Assembly: GCF_013836145.1 (NCBI RefSeq)
Contig: NZ_CP057483.1
Location: 434,001-498,000, forward strand
Length of the DNA stretch: 64,000 nt
Direction of reading: 5' to 3'
DNA from: Citrobacter sp. RHB25-C09
Lineage (GTDB): Bacteria > Pseudomonadota > Gammaproteobacteria > Enterobacterales > Enterobacteriaceae
The notes under the pieces were generated by a model. That model searched no databases, had not been told where the DNA came from, and was given only the letters and a program-made list of their open reading frames with translations. The stretch's first letter is position 1, and each line of letters begins with the position of its first letter. Shown here piece by piece: positions 9,708 through 18,104 of the stretch. A program made the position numbers and the translations under genes.

Positions 9708-9878
9708 CTACTCCTGATCGAGATCGTCACAGTTGACCAGTTTAAGCGGGTTCACCGAGTCCATGTCGCGACACTTTTCGTATTCGGTGGTAATGAACTC
9801 AATCCACTGGATCAGTAAGGAGTCGAAAAGGAAGACAAAGACAGCAAAAACAACCAGCCACCCATACTTACGAATCAT
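9708..9878 (-). CDS. yhdU: Small membrane protein YhdU
   Basis: 56-codon frame starting ATG at 9878 and stopping with TAG at 9708-9710. The N-terminus MIRKYGWLVVFAVFVFLFD is a positively charged start followed by one transmembrane helix. The rest is a short acidic tail with two cysteines (KCRDMDSVNP, LVNCDDL). It matches E. coli YhdU in length, helix and tail motif as I recall it. The function is unknown. It sits convergent to acrS with only 23 bases between the stops. Its E. coli neighbour yhdJ is not present beside it here. Confidence 0.85.
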   Translation of the reverse strand: MIRKYGWLVVFAVFVFLFDSLLIQWIEFITTEYEKCRDMDSVNPLKLVNCDDLDQE

Positions 9879-10060
9879 TGCCTTATCCCGCCGTTACCTG
9901 CCCATGCTGGCTGGCAATATACACGAAATTCGGAGGCGGAAAAGAGGCCTTACAATGATTTTACTTTGCCAGGATTATTGCTGCGTTTAACCTCTGTTAA
10001 TCACCTTTACGCCAGTTTTTTACCTTCGCGTTTTCACTTTGTACATTCAAAAATGCAAAT

Positions 10061-10097
10061 AAAAAAGGCGCTTCCCCATGCCGAGTCGCGCCTTTTT
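10061..10097 (-). terminator. Rho-independent terminator of dusB-fis
   Basis: A 10-bp stem (AAAAAGGCGC with GCGCCTTTTT) around a 16-base loop ends in a T-run on the minus strand, 25 bases after the fis stop. The A-run on the other arm could also let it act on plus-strand transcripts. Confidence 0.9.
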
Positions 10098-10121
10098 ACA
10101 CAAGCAGTTCGCTGATGAGTA

Positions 10122-10418
10122 TCAGTTCATGCCGTACTTTTTCAATTTTTTACGCAGCGTACCACGGTTGATGCCCATCATCAGGGCAGCGCGGGTCTGG
10201 TTACCACGGGTGTATTGCATCACCATGTCCAACAGGGGCTGTTCTACTTCAGCCAGTACCAGCTCATAGAGGTCATTAACATCCTGACCGTTCAGTTGAG
10301 CAAAATAGTTCTTCAGTGCCTGTTTAACCGAGTCACGCAGGGGTTTTTGAGTTACCTGGTCCTGAGAGTTAACGGTAGAAACGGTCAGTACGTCAGAATT
10401 TACGCGTTGTTCGAACAT
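10122..10418 (-). CDS. fis: Nucleoid-associated DNA-binding protein Fis
   Basis: 98-residue factor for inversion stimulation, to my recollection identical to the E. coli protein. The C-terminal helix-turn-helix is [27 protein letters not shown], which bends DNA. The N-terminal beta-hairpin arm (residues about 11-26) is the part that contacts DNA invertases. It activates rRNA and tRNA promoters and shapes the nucleoid during rapid growth. It lies 23 bases after dusB, so it is translated from the dusB-fis message driven by the growth-rate-controlled promoter upstream of dusB. Confidence 0.98.
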
Positions 10419-10441
10419 AGTTCTGTCAGCTCTTTATTTCA

Positions 10442-11407
10442 TTACGCAAAATTTTCGAAGTATGCCTCCAACGCCTCCAGCTGTTCGCTGGCATCCTCTA
10501 TGGCGTTGAATGTGCGCCGAAACTGGTCATTTGGAGCATGCTCCTGGAGATACCAGGAGACGTGTTTACGCGCAATTCGGTACCCTTTAGCCTGACCGTA
10601 AAAGTCATGCAATTCCCGAACGTGCGCACAAAGCAAGTGCTTAACCTCTGCCAGTGGCAGGGGGGGTAGCAACTCCCCAGTGTCCAGATAGTGCTGGATT
10701 TCCCGAAAGATCCAGGGTCTTCCCTGAGCTGCACGGCCTATCATCAGGGCATCCGCCCCCGTATAGTCAAGCACAGCTCTGGCTTTAAGCGGGTCAGTAA
10801 CGTCACCATTCGCGATAATCGGAATGGAAACTTTCTGCTTAACTGCCCGAATACTGTCGTACTCAGCGTCTCCATTGAACAAACAGGCGCGGGTGCGTCC
10901 ATGAATGGTCAGAGCCTGAATGCCACAGTCTTCAGCCAGTTGGGCAATCTCTACGCAGTTACGATGTTCCGGAGCCCAGCCGGTGCGAATCTTAAGGGTA
11001 ACAGGAACGTCCACTGCGTTGACGACCTCGGTTAGTATCGACTTCACTAAATCCGGGTACTGCAAGAGGGCTGAGCCTGCGAGCTTGCGATTCACTTTTT
11101 TAGCCGGACACCCCATATTGATATCAATAATTTGGGCACCGCTTTCCACGTTAATCCGTGCGGCATCGGCCATCTCAACAGGATCGCTACCGGCAATTTG
11201 CACCGTGCGAATTCCTGGCTCATCAACGTGCACCATGCGTAAACGAGATTTGTCGCTTTCCCATACCTGCGGGTTAGAAGACATCATCTCAGATACCGTC
11301 AATCCTGCTCCCATCTCATAGCACAGCGTCCGAAATGGTCTGTCAGTAATGCCAGCCATGGGCGCTGCGATCAGGCGATTTCTAAGCTGGTATTGTCCGA
11401 TGCGCAT
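10442..11407 (-). CDS. dusB: tRNA-dihydrouridine synthase B
   Basis: 321-residue flavin enzyme that reduces uridines in the tRNA D-loop. It has an FMN-binding TIM barrel with the N-terminal APMAGITDRPFR motif. The catalytic cysteine is C100 in DINMGCPAKKVNRKLAGSAL, and phosphate-binding segments follow (TLKIRTGW, HGRTR, IANGDV, DALMIGRAAQGRPW). It is the first gene of dusB-fis. The start ATG is at 11407, directly downstream of the conserved fis-operon promoter. Confidence 0.97.
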   Translation of the reverse strand: MRIGQYQLRNRLIAAPMAGITDRPFRTLCYEMGAGLTVSEMMSSNPQVWESDKSRLRMVHVDEPGIRTVQIAGSDPVEMADAARINVESGAQIIDINMGCPAKKVNRKLAGSALLQYPDLVKSILTEVVNAVDVPVTLKIRTGWAPEHRNCVEIAQLAEDCGIQALTIHGRTRACLFNGDAEYDSIRAVKQKVSIPIIANGDVTDPLKARAVLDYTGADALMIGRAAQGRPWIFREIQHYLDTGELLPPLPLAEVKHLLCAHVRELHDFYGQAKGYRIARKHVSWYLQEHAPNDQFRRTFNAIEDASEQLEALEAYFENFA

Positions 11408-11446
11408 GAGTTAAGAAATGACCATACTGTGACTGCAAGGCGGCGT

Positions 11447-11475
11447 ATATTACGCATTTTTCGCACGAGATGAAA
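11447..11475 (-). promoter_or_regulatory. dusB-fis promoter
   Basis: On the minus strand TTTCAT (-35) and TAATAT (-10) are separated by 17 bases, followed by a GC-rich ACGCCGCC discriminator. This matches the E. coli fis promoter as I recall it. A GC-rich discriminator is the known basis of stringent ppGpp/DksA control there. The transcript would start about 35 bases upstream of dusB. Confidence 0.85.
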
Positions 11476-11647
11476 GGCCAAACTTTAACCAATCCCCTGC
11501 TGTGGATCAAAGAATCGCCGTTAAAGGACATGCTCTTGAATAATTAGCCATAGATATCATTGCATTACAAAAATGTGTCTATTTTTTACACGGTCATATT
11601 TTTGCGTAACTTCTCGTTTTTTCTTCATGGTTGGCGGAGGGAACAAG

Positions 11648-11676
11648 ATAATCTGCTGAATTAATCAGCAGATTAT
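11648..11676 (-). terminator. Perfect 12-bp hairpin downstream of the carbonic anhydrase locus
   Basis: ATAATCTGCTGA and its exact complement flank a 5-base ATTAA loop, 52 bases after the end of the broken cah gene and before the dusB promoter. No proper T-run follows on either strand, so the terminator role is only suggested by position. The rest of the 320-base gap between dusB and cah holds the dusB-fis promoter and its upstream AT-rich sequence, where Fis and CRP are known to bind in E. coli. Confidence 0.5.
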
Positions 11677-11727
11677 AGTGACTTTATGTGATTATGCTCT
11701 CGTTTTAACGGGGGAGTGCAAGAGCGC

Positions 11728-12468
11728 TTACTCGACGATCAAACGCCCATTTAGCGGTTGTACTGGACGGTTATTATCGTGGTGCATTGTATGCGTAAAT
11801 TTTGCCAGTTGCGCAGCGGAGAGTGTCAATGGGTGCTTCAGAACGACCCACGTCACGCCCTCTGAACATGGCGGTGTCGTCAACGAGCCGCTGAAGCGCC
11901 AATACGTTTTGTCCTGGGGTACAAGGGCATTGAGATCCATTTGTGTGGTGATTTTAACATCCTGCTCAGCTTTTTCTGGCATCGTTGCCCACAGCTTATC
12001 CAGCTAAGCGTTGGCTGCGCCTTGATCAAACATAACCGCCACAACCGCAAGCGCGCCATTTGCGTCTTTATGCACAAGATGCATCTCCATCGCATAATGC
12101 TTGCCGTGCACGGTATTTTCACTGGGCGCATGGAAGTGAAATTGCTGTAGCGTGAACGGTTTGCCATCAAGGGTAATAGTATCCGAGGTCGCACTCTTCA
12201 ACCCGGCCTGGATCGTATGGCCGTTGTTGACGAGGGTAACGGGGCCGTCGACATAGTGAGTCTCCAGCGGTGTAAGATGGGCGTTTATCGTGTGGTCGAT
12301 GTTAAGAGGTGACTGATTCATCCCAGCCTGACAGGTTTTAAATTCTTCACTGAGGGAACTCCAATGCTCTGGAGAACCTTCACCTTCATAACTCCAGTGC
12401 GAGGCCATTGCTGTGAAGGGCAGGAGGGCTAACGTCAGGAGGGTTACCTTGCTCAAAGTGTGCTTCAT
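11728..12468 (-). pseudogene. cah: Alpha-carbonic anhydrase interrupted by an in-frame amber codon
   Basis: The frame starts at ATG 12468 and encodes a signal peptide (MKHTLSKVTLLTLALLPF...AMA-SHW). The alpha-CA core follows with QSPLNI, the zinc histidines H111 and H113 (QFHFHAPSEN) and H130 (MEMHLVH). Codon 155 is TAG (12004-12006). Without any frameshift the frame then continues LDKLWAT to the natural end at 11728, carrying the substrate-pocket motif SLTTPPCSEG. The full product would be about 246 residues, the usual length. The truncated 154-residue product keeps all zinc ligands but loses the active-site loop and the partner of the C46 disulfide, so it is probably inactive. A periplasmic CO2/bicarbonate enzyme originally. 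A recent loss, amber suppression or a sequencing error are all possible. Confidence 0.85.
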
Positions 12469-12572
12469 ATAATTATTCCATTCAATGAAATTGGATTTTT
12501 ATATTTGTAACTTCAATGAGTTACGACACTATTTTATCGCAGGAAGCAGTAGGCGTAAGCATCGAAATGCTG

Positions 12573-12599
12573 AAAAGCGTGGCCTGCTACGAGGCCACG
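12573..12599 (-). terminator. Rho-independent terminator of prmA
   Basis: An 8-bp GC-rich stem (CGTGGCCT with AGGCCACG) with a 6-base loop is followed by CTTTTC on the minus strand, 11 bases beyond the prmA stop codon. Confidence 0.8.
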
Positions 12600-12610
12600 T
12601 GGGGAAGGAT

Positions 12611-13492
12611 TTAGTTTTTACGTCCGGTGATACGGCACCATTCTTCTTTCTCAACGACTGGGTCGAGAGTGAAGAGATCAGCATAGGCTTCACAAACGCT
12701 GTCCGCCTGGCTGGCGAGAATACCAGAAAGGCCCAGCAGGCCGCCTGTAACGGGCAGTACGCTGATTAACGGAGCCAGTTCGCGTAAAGGGCCCGCCAGG
12801 ATGTTAGCGACCACGACATCGGCTTTCATGGCTTCTGGCTGGTCCTGAGGTAAATAGAGTTCCAGACGTTGCGAAACGCCGTTACGCTCAGCGTTATCAC
12901 GGCTAGCCTGAATAGCCTGCGGATCGATGTCGATCCCGATCGCTTTCGCCGCGCCCAGTTTCAGGGCTGCAATCGCGAGGATCCCGGATCCGCAGCCGAA
13001 GTCGATGACCGTCTTGCCTTCCAGATCCAGACCGTCCAGCCATTGCAGGCACAGAGATGTGGTGGGGTGAGTGCCAGTACCAAACGCCAGGCCGGGGTCG
13101 AGCATCACGTTAACTGCGTTCTCATCTGGCACATCGCGCCAGCTTGGGCAGATCCACAGACGGTTGCCGAACTGCATCGGATGAAAGTTATCCATCCATT
13201 CGCGTTCCCAGTCTTTATCTTCAAGCTGTTCTATTTTGTGCGCGAAGCCCGTGCCCAGCAGAGGATGGTTTTCCAGAATCGCGACCACTTCTTTCATATC
13301 GGTTTCTGCATCAAACAGGCCGATAACGTCGGTATCACCCCACAGGCGCGTTTCGCCCGGCAGCGGCTCAAAGACCGGCGTGTCATGCGTGTCCTGAAAG
13401 GTAATGGAAACTGAACCGGCTTCCATCAGCGCATCGCTCAGCTCTTCGGCGTTAGCGCCGGTTGTGTTTAGTTTTAGTTGGATCCACGGCAT
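12611..13492 (-). CDS. prmA: Ribosomal protein L11 methyltransferase
   Basis: 293-residue SAM-dependent enzyme that trimethylates lysines and the N-terminus of L11. An N-terminal substrate-binding domain (residues 1-90) is followed by a linker and a Rossmann methyltransferase domain with DPGLAFGTGTHPTTSLCL, VIDFGCGSGILAIAALKLGA (SAM loop), GIDIDPQAI and VVANILAGPLRELAP. Length and motifs match E. coli PrmA. It lies 11 bases after panF and is probably co-transcribed with it. Confidence 0.97.
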   Translation of the reverse strand: MPWIQLKLNTTGANAEELSDALMEAGSVSITFQDTHDTPVFEPLPGETRLWGDTDVIGLFDAETDMKEVVAILENHPLLGTGFAHKIEQLEDKDWEREWMDNFHPMQFGNRLWICPSWRDVPDENAVNVMLDPGLAFGTGTHPTTSLCLQWLDGLDLEGKTVIDFGCGSGILAIAALKLGAAKAIGIDIDPQAIQASRDNAERNGVSQRLELYLPQDQPEAMKADVVVANILAGPLRELAPLISVLPVTGGLLGLSGILASQADSVCEAYADLFTLDPVVEKEEWCRITGRKN

Positions 13493-13503
13493 GGCAAAAC
13501 TCT

Positions 13504-14961
13504 TTATTTATCAGGAGAAATAACGGCGGCTTGCGGGGCCGGTGAACCAAAACGGTTTCCGACCAGGAAAGCCAGCAAACTTAACAGTAGCGAGGGCACA
13601 ATCGGGTGAAAGCCCAGGTACTGAACATTCAGAGTGGCGAGTACGGCATACAGGACGCCACCGACCATCATTGCACTCAGCGCCCCGGTAGCGTTCGCGC
13701 GCTCCCAGTACAGACCGAGCACCAGCGGCCACAAAAACACGGCTTCAAGACCACCGAACGCCAGCAGGTTCAGCCAGATGATCATTTCTGGCGGTTTCCA
13801 GGCAGCGAGCAACAACAGCGCGCCGAGGAGAATCGTAATTATGGCTGACATCCGCTTCAGCCGTGTCTCATTCTGCAACTGCTCCGGACGCATGTTGAGA
13901 TAGAGATCTTTAATGATCGTAGCGGAACTTTGCAGCAGTTGGGCGTTGATTGTCGACATGATGGCAGCCATCGGCGCGGCAAGGAAAATCCCGGCAGCAA
14001 AGGGAGGGAGCACTTTCACCATCAGCGTAGGAATGACCAGATCCGGCACCTTCAGGTCAGGGATCACCGCCCGTCCCAGCGCGCCAGCAAGGTGCATACC
14101 GAACATCAAAATGGCGACCACAATTGTTCCGATGATAATGCCCCGGTGTACTGCTTTACTGTCTTTGTAAGAGATACAGCGCACCGCTGTATGCGGTAAG
14201 CCGATCACACCAAAACAGACCAGCACCCAGAATGAGGTCATAAACGTTGGCGACAGAATGTCATCGGCACCCTGCGGTGAAACCAGTTTGGGGTCGATGG
14301 TGTTTAATGTCTCAACCGCATGGCTCAGGCCACCGGCGGCATGGACAATACCCACCAGTAGAACGAGGGTGCCGATCAGCATCACCAGCCCCTGCATCGT
14401 GTCATTTAGTACGCTGGCGCGAAAACCGCCGAATGCGGTATACAGCGCAATACTGATGCCGAAAATCAGCAAACCGGTTTCGTAAGGAATACCGGCCGCA
14501 GTTTCCAGCAGGCGAGCACCGCCAATGAACTGGACGGTCATCGCCCCGACGAAGGCCACTAACAGACTGAGGCTTGCCAGCCAGACTAACAGGCGACTCT
14601 GATAGCGGGCATACAGCATATCGTTGAGCGTCACGGCGTTATAGCGACGCGCCAGGATAGCGAACTTCTTACCCAGAATACCCAGAGACAGCCAGACGGC
14701 AGGGAGCTGGATCATTGCCAGCAGCACCCATCCCAGCCCGTATTTATAGGCCGCACCGGGGCCGCCAATAAACGAACTGGCGCTGATGTAAGTCGCGGTC
14801 AGCGTCATTGCCAGCACGATCCCGCCCATTGAGCGGCTACCGAGGAAGTATTCGTTCAGAAAGGTGCCGGTCTGTCGTTTACGCATGGCGTAAACGGAAA
14901 TACCAAATACCACCAGCAGATAGGCGATAAGCGGCAGAATGACTTCAAGCTGCATCGTCAT
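13504..14961 (-). CDS. panF: Sodium/pantothenate symporter
   Basis: 485-residue member of the SSS (solute:sodium symporter) family with about 13 hydrophobic helices. The family segment GSRSMGGIVLAMTLTATYISASSFIGGPG near residues 42-70 lies in the sodium-site helices, and the pattern GGFRASVLNDTMQG follows in the middle. It imports pantothenate, the coenzyme A precursor, with Na+. The start overlaps the end of yhdT by 17 bases, the standard arrangement, and suggests coupled translation. Confidence 0.96.
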   Translation of the reverse strand: MTMQLEVILPLIAYLLVVFGISVYAMRKRQTGTFLNEYFLGSRSMGGIVLAMTLTATYISASSFIGGPGAAYKYGLGWVLLAMIQLPAVWLSLGILGKKFAILARRYNAVTLNDMLYARYQSRLLVWLASLSLLVAFVGAMTVQFIGGARLLETAAGIPYETGLLIFGISIALYTAFGGFRASVLNDTMQGLVMLIGTLVLLVGIVHAAGGLSHAVETLNTIDPKLVSPQGADDILSPTFMTSFWVLVCFGVIGLPHTAVRCISYKDSKAVHRGIIIGTIVVAILMFGMHLAGALGRAVIPDLKVPDLVIPTLMVKVLPPFAAGIFLAAPMAAIMSTINAQLLQSSATIIKDLYLNMRPEQLQNETRLKRMSAIITILLGALLLLAAWKPPEMIIWLNLLAFGGLEAVFLWPLVLGLYWERANATGALSAMMVGGVLYAVLATLNVQYLGFHPIVPSLLLSLLAFLVGNRFGSPAPQAAVISPDK

Positions 14962-15187
14962 CCTCCAGAGGAATGTCGCGATAGATAAACTTCACCATGG
15001 CCCAGCACAGTAAAATGAAAATCAGTGGTGTCAGAAGGCAGGCCATTTCAAACCAGTGCGGCAGCCCGGTGATGCCGGGTTCTACACCAGGTAAGTAAGC
15101 GGCTACCAACCACGCAGCAAGATAGAGAAGGGTCAGCCACAGCGCCCAGCGCGCCTCTTTATGGGCCTGAACAAAACGCGCGTCCAT
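14945..15187 (-). CDS. yhdT: Small membrane protein YhdT
   Basis: 80-residue DUF997-type membrane protein with two hydrophobic helices (about residues 15-32 and 46-66) and a charged C-terminus (RDIPLEDDDAA). It always accompanies panF and overlaps it here by 17 bases, so it is probably an accessory subunit of the pantothenate symporter; that role is inference. The start ATG at 15187 lies about 95 bases downstream of the accC terminator. Confidence 0.9.
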   Translation of the reverse strand: MDARFVQAHKEARWALWLTLLYLAAWLVAAYLPGVEPGITGLPHWFEMACLLTPLIFILLCWAMVKFIYRDIPLEDDDAA

Positions 15188-15254
15188 TTTTTGTCCCTTA
15201 TGCAGAAAGAAAGCGGGGATTGTACCCTATGGGGAGAGCGACCCCCACAAATAA

Positions 15255-15279
15255 AAAAGGCCGGAATATCCGGCCTTTT
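15255..15279 (-). terminator. Rho-independent terminator of accBC
   Basis: A perfect 10-bp stem (AAAAGGCCGG with CCGGCCTTTT) with an AATAT loop and T-run lies 15 bases after accC. Its symmetry allows termination in both directions. Confidence 0.92.
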
Positions 15280-15294
15280 GACGTGAATACACGC

Positions 15295-16644
15295 TTATTT
15301 TTCGTGAAGACCGAGTTTTTTCTCCAGATAGTGGATGTTGGTACCACCATGCTGGAAATGCTCGTCATTCATAATGCGGGTCTGCAAATCAACGTTGGTT
15401 TTAATACCGTCGATGATCAGTTCCTGCAATGCGTTCTTCATGCGGGCGATGGCCACGTCACGGTTTTCACCGTAGCAGATAAGCTTACCGATCATGGAGT
15501 CATAGTAAGGCGGTACGGTGTAACCCGCGTAAATATGAGACTCCCAACGTACGCCAAAACCACCCGGCGCGTGGAAACGCGTGATTTTACCCGGGCTTGG
15601 CAGGAAGGTGTTCGGGTCTTCGGCATTGATACGGCATTCTACCGCATGGCCTTTAACCACAACTTCATCCTGCTTGATGGACAGCGGTTGACCCGCAGCG
15701 ATACGCAGCTGTTCTTTGATTAGGTCTACGCCGGTAATCATTTCGGTCACCGGGTGTTCAACCTGAATACGGGTGTTCATCTCAATGAAGTAGAACTCGC
15801 CGTTTTCGAACAGGAACTCAAAGGTACCCGCCCCGCGGTAGCCGATATCGACACACGCTTTGGCGCAACGCTCGCCGATGTAGCGACGCAGTTCCGGGGT
15901 GATGCCCGGTGCTGGCGCTTCTTCGACAACTTTCTGGTGACGGCGCTGCATGGAGCAGTCACGTTCTGCCAGATAGATCGCGTTACCCTGACCGTCAGCC
16001 AGCACCTGAATTTCGATGTGGCGTGGGTTTTCCAGGTATTTTTCCATGTAAACCATGTCGTTGCTGAAAGCCGCTTTCGCTTCCGCTTTGGTCATGGAAA
16101 TGGACTGTGCCAGCTCGGCATCACCGCGAACAACGCGCATGCCACGACCGCCGCCGCCGCCGGACGCTTTGATGATAACCGGGTAGCCAATGCGTTTGGC
16201 ATGAGCACGGTTAGCATCCATATCGTCAGTCAACGGGCCGTCAGAGCCAGGTACGGTTGGTACACCGGCTTTCTTCATCGCGGTAATAGCGGACACTTTG
16301 TCGCCCATCAGGCGGATGGTGTCGGCTTTCGGGCCAATGAAGATAAAGCCAGAACGTTCAACCTGCTCAGCAAAGTTGGCGTTCTCAGAGAGGAAGCCGT
16401 ATCCCGGGTGAATGGCCACCGCGCCAGTGATTTCAGCGGCACTGATGATAGCCGGGATGTTCAGATAGCTTTTTACGGACGGCGCCGGGCCGATACAAAC
16501 CGTCTCATCCGCCAGTAATACGTGTTTCAAATCGCGATCCGCGCTTGAGTGCACAGCGACGGTCTTGATGCCCAGTTCTTTACAGGCACGAAGAATTCGC
16601 AGGGCAATCTCACCACGGTTGGCGATAACAATTTTATCTAGCAT
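15295..16644 (-). CDS. accC: Acetyl-CoA carboxylase, biotin carboxylase subunit
   Basis: 449-residue ATP-grasp enzyme that carboxylates biotin on AccB, the first step of fatty-acid synthesis. The start is ATG 16644 (MLDKIVIANRGEIALR), preceded by GAGG at a good distance; the ATG 39 bases further out is rejected because it overlaps accB and lacks such a site. Visible motifs are MGDKVSAI, the glycine-rich ATP lid SGGGGGRGMRVV, and the catalytic region FIEMNTRIQVEHPVTEMITG. It follows accB by 10 bases. Confidence 0.98.
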   Translation of the reverse strand: MLDKIVIANRGEIALRILRACKELGIKTVAVHSSADRDLKHVLLADETVCIGPAPSVKSYLNIPAIISAAEITGAVAIHPGYGFLSENANFAEQVERSGFIFIGPKADTIRLMGDKVSAITAMKKAGVPTVPGSDGPLTDDMDANRAHAKRIGYPVIIKASGGGGGRGMRVVRGDAELAQSISMTKAEAKAAFSNDMVYMEKYLENPRHIEIQVLADGQGNAIYLAERDCSMQRRHQKVVEEAPAPGITPELRRYIGERCAKACVDIGYRGAGTFEFLFENGEFYFIEMNTRIQVEHPVTEMITGVDLIKEQLRIAAGQPLSIKQDEVVVKGHAVECRINAEDPNTFLPSPGKITRFHAPGGFGVRWESHIYAGYTVPPYYDSMIGKLICYGENRDVAIARMKNALQELIIDGIKTNVDLQTRIMNDEHFQHGGTNIHYLEKKLGLHEK

Positions 16645-16654
16645 GTTCGCCTCG

Positions 16655-17122
16655 TTATTCGATGACGACCAGCGGCTCGTCAAATTCTACCGGTTGACCA
16701 CTTTCGACCAGGATTGCTTTCACGGTACCTGATTTGTCCGCTTCAATCTGGTTCATCATTTTCATGGCTTCAACGATGCACAGGGTATCGCCTACGTTGA
16801 CTTTCTGACCCACTTCGATGAACGCCTTCGCGTCCGGGCTCGGGGTGCGGTAGAAAGTACCAACCATTGGGGAACGTACGATGTGACCACTGATTTCTGC
16901 TGCTGCCGCCGCCGGCGCTTCTGCTGCCGGAGCAACTGCGTTAGACAGAGCAGGTTGCTGCTGCATCATTGGTGCAGCGTAAGCCTGTTGCATTACCGGG
17001 AAGCTACCTACTGGCGCTGCGCGGCTGATGCGTACAGACTCTTCGCCTTCAGAGATTTCCAGTTCGGAGATGCCTGATTCTTCAACCAGCTCGATCAGTT
17101 TTTTAATCTTACGAATATCCAT
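16655..17122 (-). CDS. accB: Acetyl-CoA carboxylase, biotin carboxyl carrier protein
   Basis: 155-residue carrier subunit. The N-terminal segment (1-35) is acidic and helical, an alanine/proline linker runs about 45-76, and the C-terminal biotinyl domain carries the biotinylation site EAMKMMNQI with K121. It shuttles carboxybiotin between AccC and AccAD. It is the first gene of accBC. In E. coli AccB represses its own operon through a long leader, and the long untranslated stretch upstream is present here too. Confidence 0.98.
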
Positions 17123-17504
17123 GAGTGGGTTCCGTACTCTTTGTTTAGTGTGATTGTGACAGGCGTTTTCACGCTGTCTGTAAAGCTATGTCCTGACGGC
17201 AAAACCGTTCGGGTCTGCCTGGACGCCGGTATATTTCGTCTCGATGATTCATGCGAGATTTGTCGGTTAACGTGCTGCGATTTGCTGCAATCTTCCGGCA
17301 AAACACAAAGTATACCTTCAAAGCTCAATTGTCACCTTTTCAGCGGCTCAAATTCCGCCTCCAGGTAGCCAAGGTCGCACATTATAATGATTTCGTAGCA
17401 ATTGGCAGCTAAATACTGGTCTTATCAGGGAAGATAATCAACCGCTAACACACAAATAACATCTGAGTCTCTGCGTTTTGTAACCTGGTCCACAGTTCGT
17501 CAAA
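17123..17504 (-). promoter_or_regulatory. accBC leader and promoter region
   Basis: 382 bases without a supported gene separate accB from msrQ. On the minus strand a TATAAT box at 17381-17386, in the context GCTACGAAATCATTATAAT, is a likely -10 element. It would leave a leader of about 250 bases, in line with the long accBC leader of E. coli. The matching -35 is weak. No aroQ gene, which lies beside accBC in several enterobacteria, is present here. Confidence 0.5.
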
Positions 17505-18104
17505 CTAGCGCCACCACTGGCGGAACTTCTTGTAGCGGCAGGCTAAAAGCACGAGTGCCAACAGGGCATAAAGGATGGGTTGAGGAGACAAAATTTTTAC
17601 TGACCACAGATAATGAACAGGTGCCAGGATCGCCACAAGATAGACGAAGTTGTGCAGAAGTTGCCAGCGCTGCCCCAGTTTTCGCTGTGCTGCCTGCGTG
17701 GAGGTCAACGTCAGCGCGAATAAAATCAGCCAACTGATTATTCCCAGCGTCAAATACGGTCGCGTAACCAGTTCACGCCCCAGTAAACTGAGATTATGGA
17801 TACCCAGTTCCAGCAGCGCATAGCTGGTCAAATGCAGCGTTGCCCAGGCGAAACACCATAACCCTAACAGGCGACGAGTGCGAATTAATAAGGGTTGCTT
17901 AGCGTAGCGCGCTAGCGGCGTGACCAACAAGGTGGCGAGCAAAAATTTCAGAGCTGTCCTACCGGTAAAATGTTGAATGTCTTTTACCGGGTCGGCGCTG
18001 AGTCCCCCAGAATTAATCGCCCAGAATAGCCAGAGGAAAGGCAACAATCCCGCCAGATGAAGAATCACTTTCAGCCAGGTAATCTGTTTTGCAGTCAGGC
18101 GCAC
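17505..18104 (-). CDS. msrQ: Heme-binding membrane subunit MsrQ (YedZ)
   Basis: 199-residue inner-membrane protein with about six helices of the ferric-reductase-like family. Histidines placed for heme b are visible in the helices (HLAGLL, ATLHLTSYALLEL, LLHNFVYL, PVHYLW). It passes electrons from the quinone pool or flavin to MsrP for repair of oxidised periplasmic proteins. Its ATG follows directly after the msrP stop (no gap), so the two are one operon. Confidence 0.95.
   Translation of the reverse strand: MRLTAKQITWLKVILHLAGLLPFLWLFWAINSGGLSADPVKDIQHFTGRTALKFLLATLLVTPLARYAKQPLLIRTRRLLGLWCFAWATLHLTSYALLELGIHNLSLLGRELVTRPYLTLGIISWLILFALTLTSTQAAQRKLGQRWQLLHNFVYLVAILAPVHYLWSVKILSPQPILYALLALVLLACRYKKFRQWWR

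Noticed and set aside
15754..16518. 254-residue open frame on the plus strand opposite accC
   Set aside because: It is fully antisense to a strongly conserved gene, has no family features and no ribosome-binding site. It is a shadow of accC codon bias.
17141..17368. Possible small gene in the accB leader
   Set aside because: 75 codons with no family resemblance or ribosome-binding sequence, and the region is a known regulatory leader in relatives.
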